NCBI GenBank assembly: GCA_001603685.1
Contig: LUZO01000111.1
Location: 1 to 9,949, forward strand
Length of the DNA: 9,949 bases
Direction of reading: 5' to 3'
Origin: Bacteroidales bacterium Bact_23
Lineage (GTDB): Bacteria; Bacteroidota; Bacteroidia; Bacteroidales; Lentimicrobiaceae
Below are positions 7,864-9,949 of this stretch, one piece after another. Positions within the stretch are counted from its first letter, which is position 1, and each line of letters starts with the position of its first letter. The notes beneath the pieces were generated by a model. That model made no database searches and was not told where the DNA came from. It was given only the letters and a program-made list of their open reading frames with translations. Both the position numbers and the translations under genes were made by a program.

Positions 7864-8607
7864 TTAAATGGTTATTCCCCCGTCAACACTCAGCACCGCT
7901 CCGTTTATGTAGGCAGCTTCGTCGGATGCCAGGAAGAGGAAGGCCGAAGCAATCTCTTCGGGCATTCCAAGCCTTCCGAGGGGCACTTTTTCGCGCATGG
8001 ATGCCAGCACATTCTCAGGCATGGCAGCCACCATTTCCGTTGAGATAAATCCCGGGGCTATGGCATTGGCAGTGATGCCCTTGCGGCCAAATTCCCTGGC
8101 CCAGGTCTTTGTCATGCCAATTACGCCGGCCTTCGAAGCCACATAATTTGTCTGACCAAAATTTCCGTACAGCGCCACCACCGATGATGTAGTGATGATG
8201 CGACCACTGCCTTTTTCGAGCATATAGGGCGAAACTGCTTTGGTGCAGTAGAAAACGCCGCTCAGATTCACATCAATCACCTGCTGCCACTGCTCAACGC
8301 TCATTTTCTTCATGGTAGCATCGCGGGTAATGCCGGCATTGTTTATGAGGACATCAATTTTTCCGTATTTCTCAAATACCTCAGCAGCAGCTTTCTCAAC
8401 CTGTGCAAATTCTGCGGTATTGACCCTGTAAAAAGCAGCTTTACCGCCTTTTTTGCTGATTTCCTCAACCAGCCGGCTGCCTTTCTCTTCGTTCAGGTCC
8501 CAGATAACGGCTACTGCGCCCTCTTCGGCGAAACGCAGGGCTGTAGCTTTCCCAATACCATCAGCGCCTCCGGTGATGATGGCGACTTTATTTTCGACTC
8601 TTTTCAT
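7864..8607 (-). CDS. SDR-family 3-oxoacyl reductase / 3-hydroxyacyl-CoA dehydrogenase (FabG-like)
   Basis: Classical short-chain dehydrogenase/reductase of 247 residues. It shows the cofactor motif TGGADGIG (12-19), NNAG (89-92), and the catalytic tetrad Asn114, Ser142, Tyr155 and Lys159 (YVASK), with the C-terminal SVDGG typical of FabG. The second beta strand ends in Asp37 (VIWDLNE), which in this family usually favours NAD(H) over NADPH. That fits oxidation of a 3-hydroxyacyl-CoA in catabolism better than the NADPH-dependent reduction step of fatty-acid synthesis. It lies 29 bases after the thiolase gene, as expected for a pair that interconverts 3-hydroxyacyl-CoA, 3-ketoacyl-CoA and acetyl-CoA. 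A biosynthetic acetoacetyl-CoA reductase (PhaB-like) role cannot be excluded from sequence. Confidence 0.9.
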   Translation of the reverse strand: MKRVENKVAIITGGADGIGKATALRFAEEGAVAVIWDLNEEKGSRLVEEISKKGGKAAFYRVNTAEFAQVEKAAAEVFEKYGKIDVLINNAGITRDATMKKMSVEQWQQVIDVNLSGVFYCTKAVSPYMLEKGSGRIITTSSVVALYGNFGQTNYVASKAGVIGMTKTWAREFGRKGITANAIAPGFISTEMVAAMPENVLASMREKVPLGRLGMPEEIASAFLFLASDEAAYINGAVLSVDGGITI

Positions 8608-8636
8608 CAGTGAATCAGATAATTAACCTATGGGTT

Positions 8637-9815
8637 TCAGAGTTCAACAATAAGAGAGGTTCCCATTCCGCCGCCTATGCAAAGGGTTGCCAGGCCGGTG
8701 CGGGCATTCCTGCGTTTCATTTCATAAATCAGGGTGGTAAGGATGCGTGCTCCCGACGCACCAATAGGGTGTCCCAGTGCGATGGCGCCGCCGTTCACAT
8801 TCACCTTATCGGGATCGAATTTCAGGTCGCGGGCGACGGCAATTGACTGTGAAGCAAAGGCTTCATTGGCCTCTATGAGGTCGATCTGGTCAATGGTGTA
8901 ACCCATTTTATCCAGCGCTTTACGCGATGCAGGTACCGGTCCGTATCCCATAATCTTTGGATCCAATCCGGCCGAAGCGTAAGCTTTTATGGTTACTAAT
9001 GGCTTGAGTCCCAATTCGATGGCTTTTTCCTTAGCCATAACGATAAGCATGGCAGCACCATCGTTGATGCCTGAGGCGTTTCCGGCAGTTACGGTTCCGG
9101 TTTTTTCGAATGCGGGTGGCAGCTTGGCAAGCTTCTCGAGGGTAGTTCCGTGGCGTGGATATTCGTCGGTATCCACAACAACAGGATCGCCCTTGCGCTG
9201 CGGAATCACAACCGGAACAATCTCATCTTTAAATTTTCCTTCTTTCTGAGCTGCTTCAGCCCTTTGCTGACTGGTTAGCGCAAACTGATCCTGCTCTTCG
9301 CGGCTGATGTTCCACTGGCGGGCAATGTTCTCAGCGGTAACGCCCATGTGGTAGTTGTTGAAAATCTCGGTCAGGCCATCGTGTGTCATGGTATCAATGA
9401 TTTTTCCATCGCCCATGCGATAACCAAAGCGGGCTTTTGGCAAAACATAAGGTGCATTGCTCATGCTTTCGGCGCCTCCTGCAAGAATTACATCTGCATC
9501 GCCAAGCATAATAAACTGCGCTGCCATACTGACGGCTCTCAGACCTGAGCCACATACTTTATTGATAGTCATGGCTGTAGAGGTTTCGGGAATACTCGAA
9601 TGAATCAGAATCTGGCGAGCTACATTCTGCCCCTGGCCTGCTGACAAAATATTACCGACGATTACTTCATCAACGATGGATGCATCGATGCCGGCGCGGA
9701 CAATGGCTTCTTTGGCTGCAATGGTTCCCAATTCAACGGCGCTCAAGCCTGACAATTTGCCACCAAACGATCCGATGGGGGTACGGGCTGCAGAAACAAT
9801 AACAACTTCTCTCAT
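8637..9815 (-). CDS. acetyl-CoA C-acetyltransferase (short-chain thiolase)
   Basis: Thiolase of 392 residues catalysing 2 acetyl-CoA = acetoacetyl-CoA + CoA; the visible direction depends on context. Active-site parts are all present: nucleophile Cys88 in KVCGSG, Asn317 in NEAF, His349 in [11 protein letters not shown] and the acid/base Cys379 in CIGGGMG. The HMGVTAEN motif with Met157 is the mark of short-chain biosynthetic-type thiolases (PhaA/AtoB group) rather than long-chain FadA. It is the first gene behind a good promoter (9865-9896) with a leader of about 45 bases, and the next gene is the FabG-type dehydrogenase. The ATG at 9815 gives the standard N-terminus ([16 protein letters not shown]). 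phaA or atoB would both be reasonable names, but sequence alone does not choose between them. Confidence 0.94.
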   Translation of the reverse strand: MREVVIVSAARTPIGSFGGKLSGLSAVELGTIAAKEAIVRAGIDASIVDEVIVGNILSAGQGQNVARQILIHSSIPETSTAMTINKVCGSGLRAVSMAAQFIMLGDADVILAGGAESMSNAPYVLPKARFGYRMGDGKIIDTMTHDGLTEIFNNYHMGVTAENIARQWNISREEQDQFALTSQQRAEAAQKEGKFKDEIVPVVIPQRKGDPVVVDTDEYPRHGTTLEKLAKLPPAFEKTGTVTAGNASGINDGAAMLIVMAKEKAIELGLKPLVTIKAYASAGLDPKIMGYGPVPASRKALDKMGYTIDQIDLIEANEAFASQSIAVARDLKFDPDKVNVNGGAIALGHPIGASGARILTTLIYEMKRRNARTGLATLCIGGGMGTSLIVEL

Positions 9816-9847
9816 GATTTTATCTGTTTTTTGAGTTTTAAATTTCC

Positions 9848-9868
9848 TTTGGCGAAGTAAACGCCAAA
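9848..9868. promoter_or_regulatory. palindrome overlapping the promoter, candidate operator
   Basis: Perfect inverted repeat TTTGGCG (9848-9854), seven-base spacer, CGCCAAA (9862-9868). One arm covers half of the -7 element and the repeat spans the expected transcription start. As the start would fall between the arms, the RNA would hold only one complete arm, so a DNA-binding site for a dimeric regulator is more likely than an RNA hairpin. No regulator gene lies in the window. Confidence 0.45.
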
Positions 9869-9896
9869 ATTAATAATAAGAAAACCGGATTCCAAA
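9865..9896 (-). promoter_or_regulatory. Bacteroidota-type promoter of the thiolase operon
   Basis: On the minus strand, TTTG (complement of 9893-9896), a 20-base spacer and TAATTTTG (complement of 9865-9872) match the Bacteroidota primary sigma factor pattern TTTG-N19-21-TAnnTTTG without mismatch. The start of transcription should lie near 9858-9861, giving a leader of about 45 bases before the ATG at 9815. The DNA upstream to the window edge is very AT-rich (runs of TAATAT type) and shows no gene. Confidence 0.75.
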
Positions 9897-9949
9897 TATC
9901 AATGGGCTGACTTTTTTAATATTATATTATTATCATACCTATATAATAT

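Noticed and set aside
6863..9815. Fatty-acid synthesis (FAS II) cluster, because FabH-like and FabG-like genes are adjacent
   Set aside because: No acyl carrier protein, FabD or FabF gene is present, the FabH-like protein lacks His and Asn, the FabG-like protein has the NAD-type Asp, and a thiolase, ligase and importer are included.
1..9949. Mobile element, CRISPR array or RNA gene
   Set aside because: I saw no transposase or integrase, terminal repeats, regularly spaced repeats, tRNA-like cloverleaf or rRNA stretch; the genes are close-packed on one strand with similar base composition.

Overview
The window reads as a piece of a Bacteroidota chromosome, probably an environmental member of the Bacteroidales or a relative. 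The phylum call rests on a -33/-7 promoter of the Bacteroidota type (TTTG, 20-base spacer, TAATTTTG), a lipoprotein with an acidic stretch right after its lipid-attachment Cys (the lipoprotein export signal known from this phylum), A-rich rather than Shine-Dalgarno leaders, and a C-terminal-Phe outer-membrane barrel. The order-level guess is weak. I see no rRNA, tRNA, CRISPR array or insertion sequence, and no gene-free stretch longer than about 300 bases.

All eight genes lie on the minus strand, so transcription runs from right to left. A promoter at 9865-9896 precedes a short-chain thiolase (8637-9815), a FabG-type NAD-dependent dehydrogenase (7864-8607), a divergent ketoacyl-synthase-III-like protein (6863-7852), a sodium:solute symporter (5268-6824) and an acyl-CoA synthetase (3748-5271, overlapping the symporter by ATGA). 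A probable surface lipoprotein follows (2873-3712). A strong hairpin with a U tract (2801-2852) separates these six from an outer-membrane barrel protein (1188-2780) and an exported alpha/beta hydrolase (162-1145). A second terminator (80-112) closes the block.

Taken together the genes suggest one uptake-and-use locus for a carboxylic acid or its esters. The hydrolase and lipoprotein would act outside the inner membrane, the barrel would pass the product through the outer membrane, and the symporter would bring it into the cell. The ligase would make the CoA thioester, the FabG-type enzyme would oxidise a 3-hydroxyacyl-CoA, and the thiolase would cleave the resulting 3-ketoacyl-CoA. No acyl-CoA dehydrogenase or enoyl-CoA hydratase is present, so a 3-hydroxy acid such as 3-hydroxybutyrate fits the visible enzymes best. 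This is inference from family and context.

The most unusual gene is the synthase-III-like protein. It keeps the nucleophilic Cys but has Thr and Tyr where decarboxylating family members have His and Asn, so it is unlikely to be an ordinary FabH.
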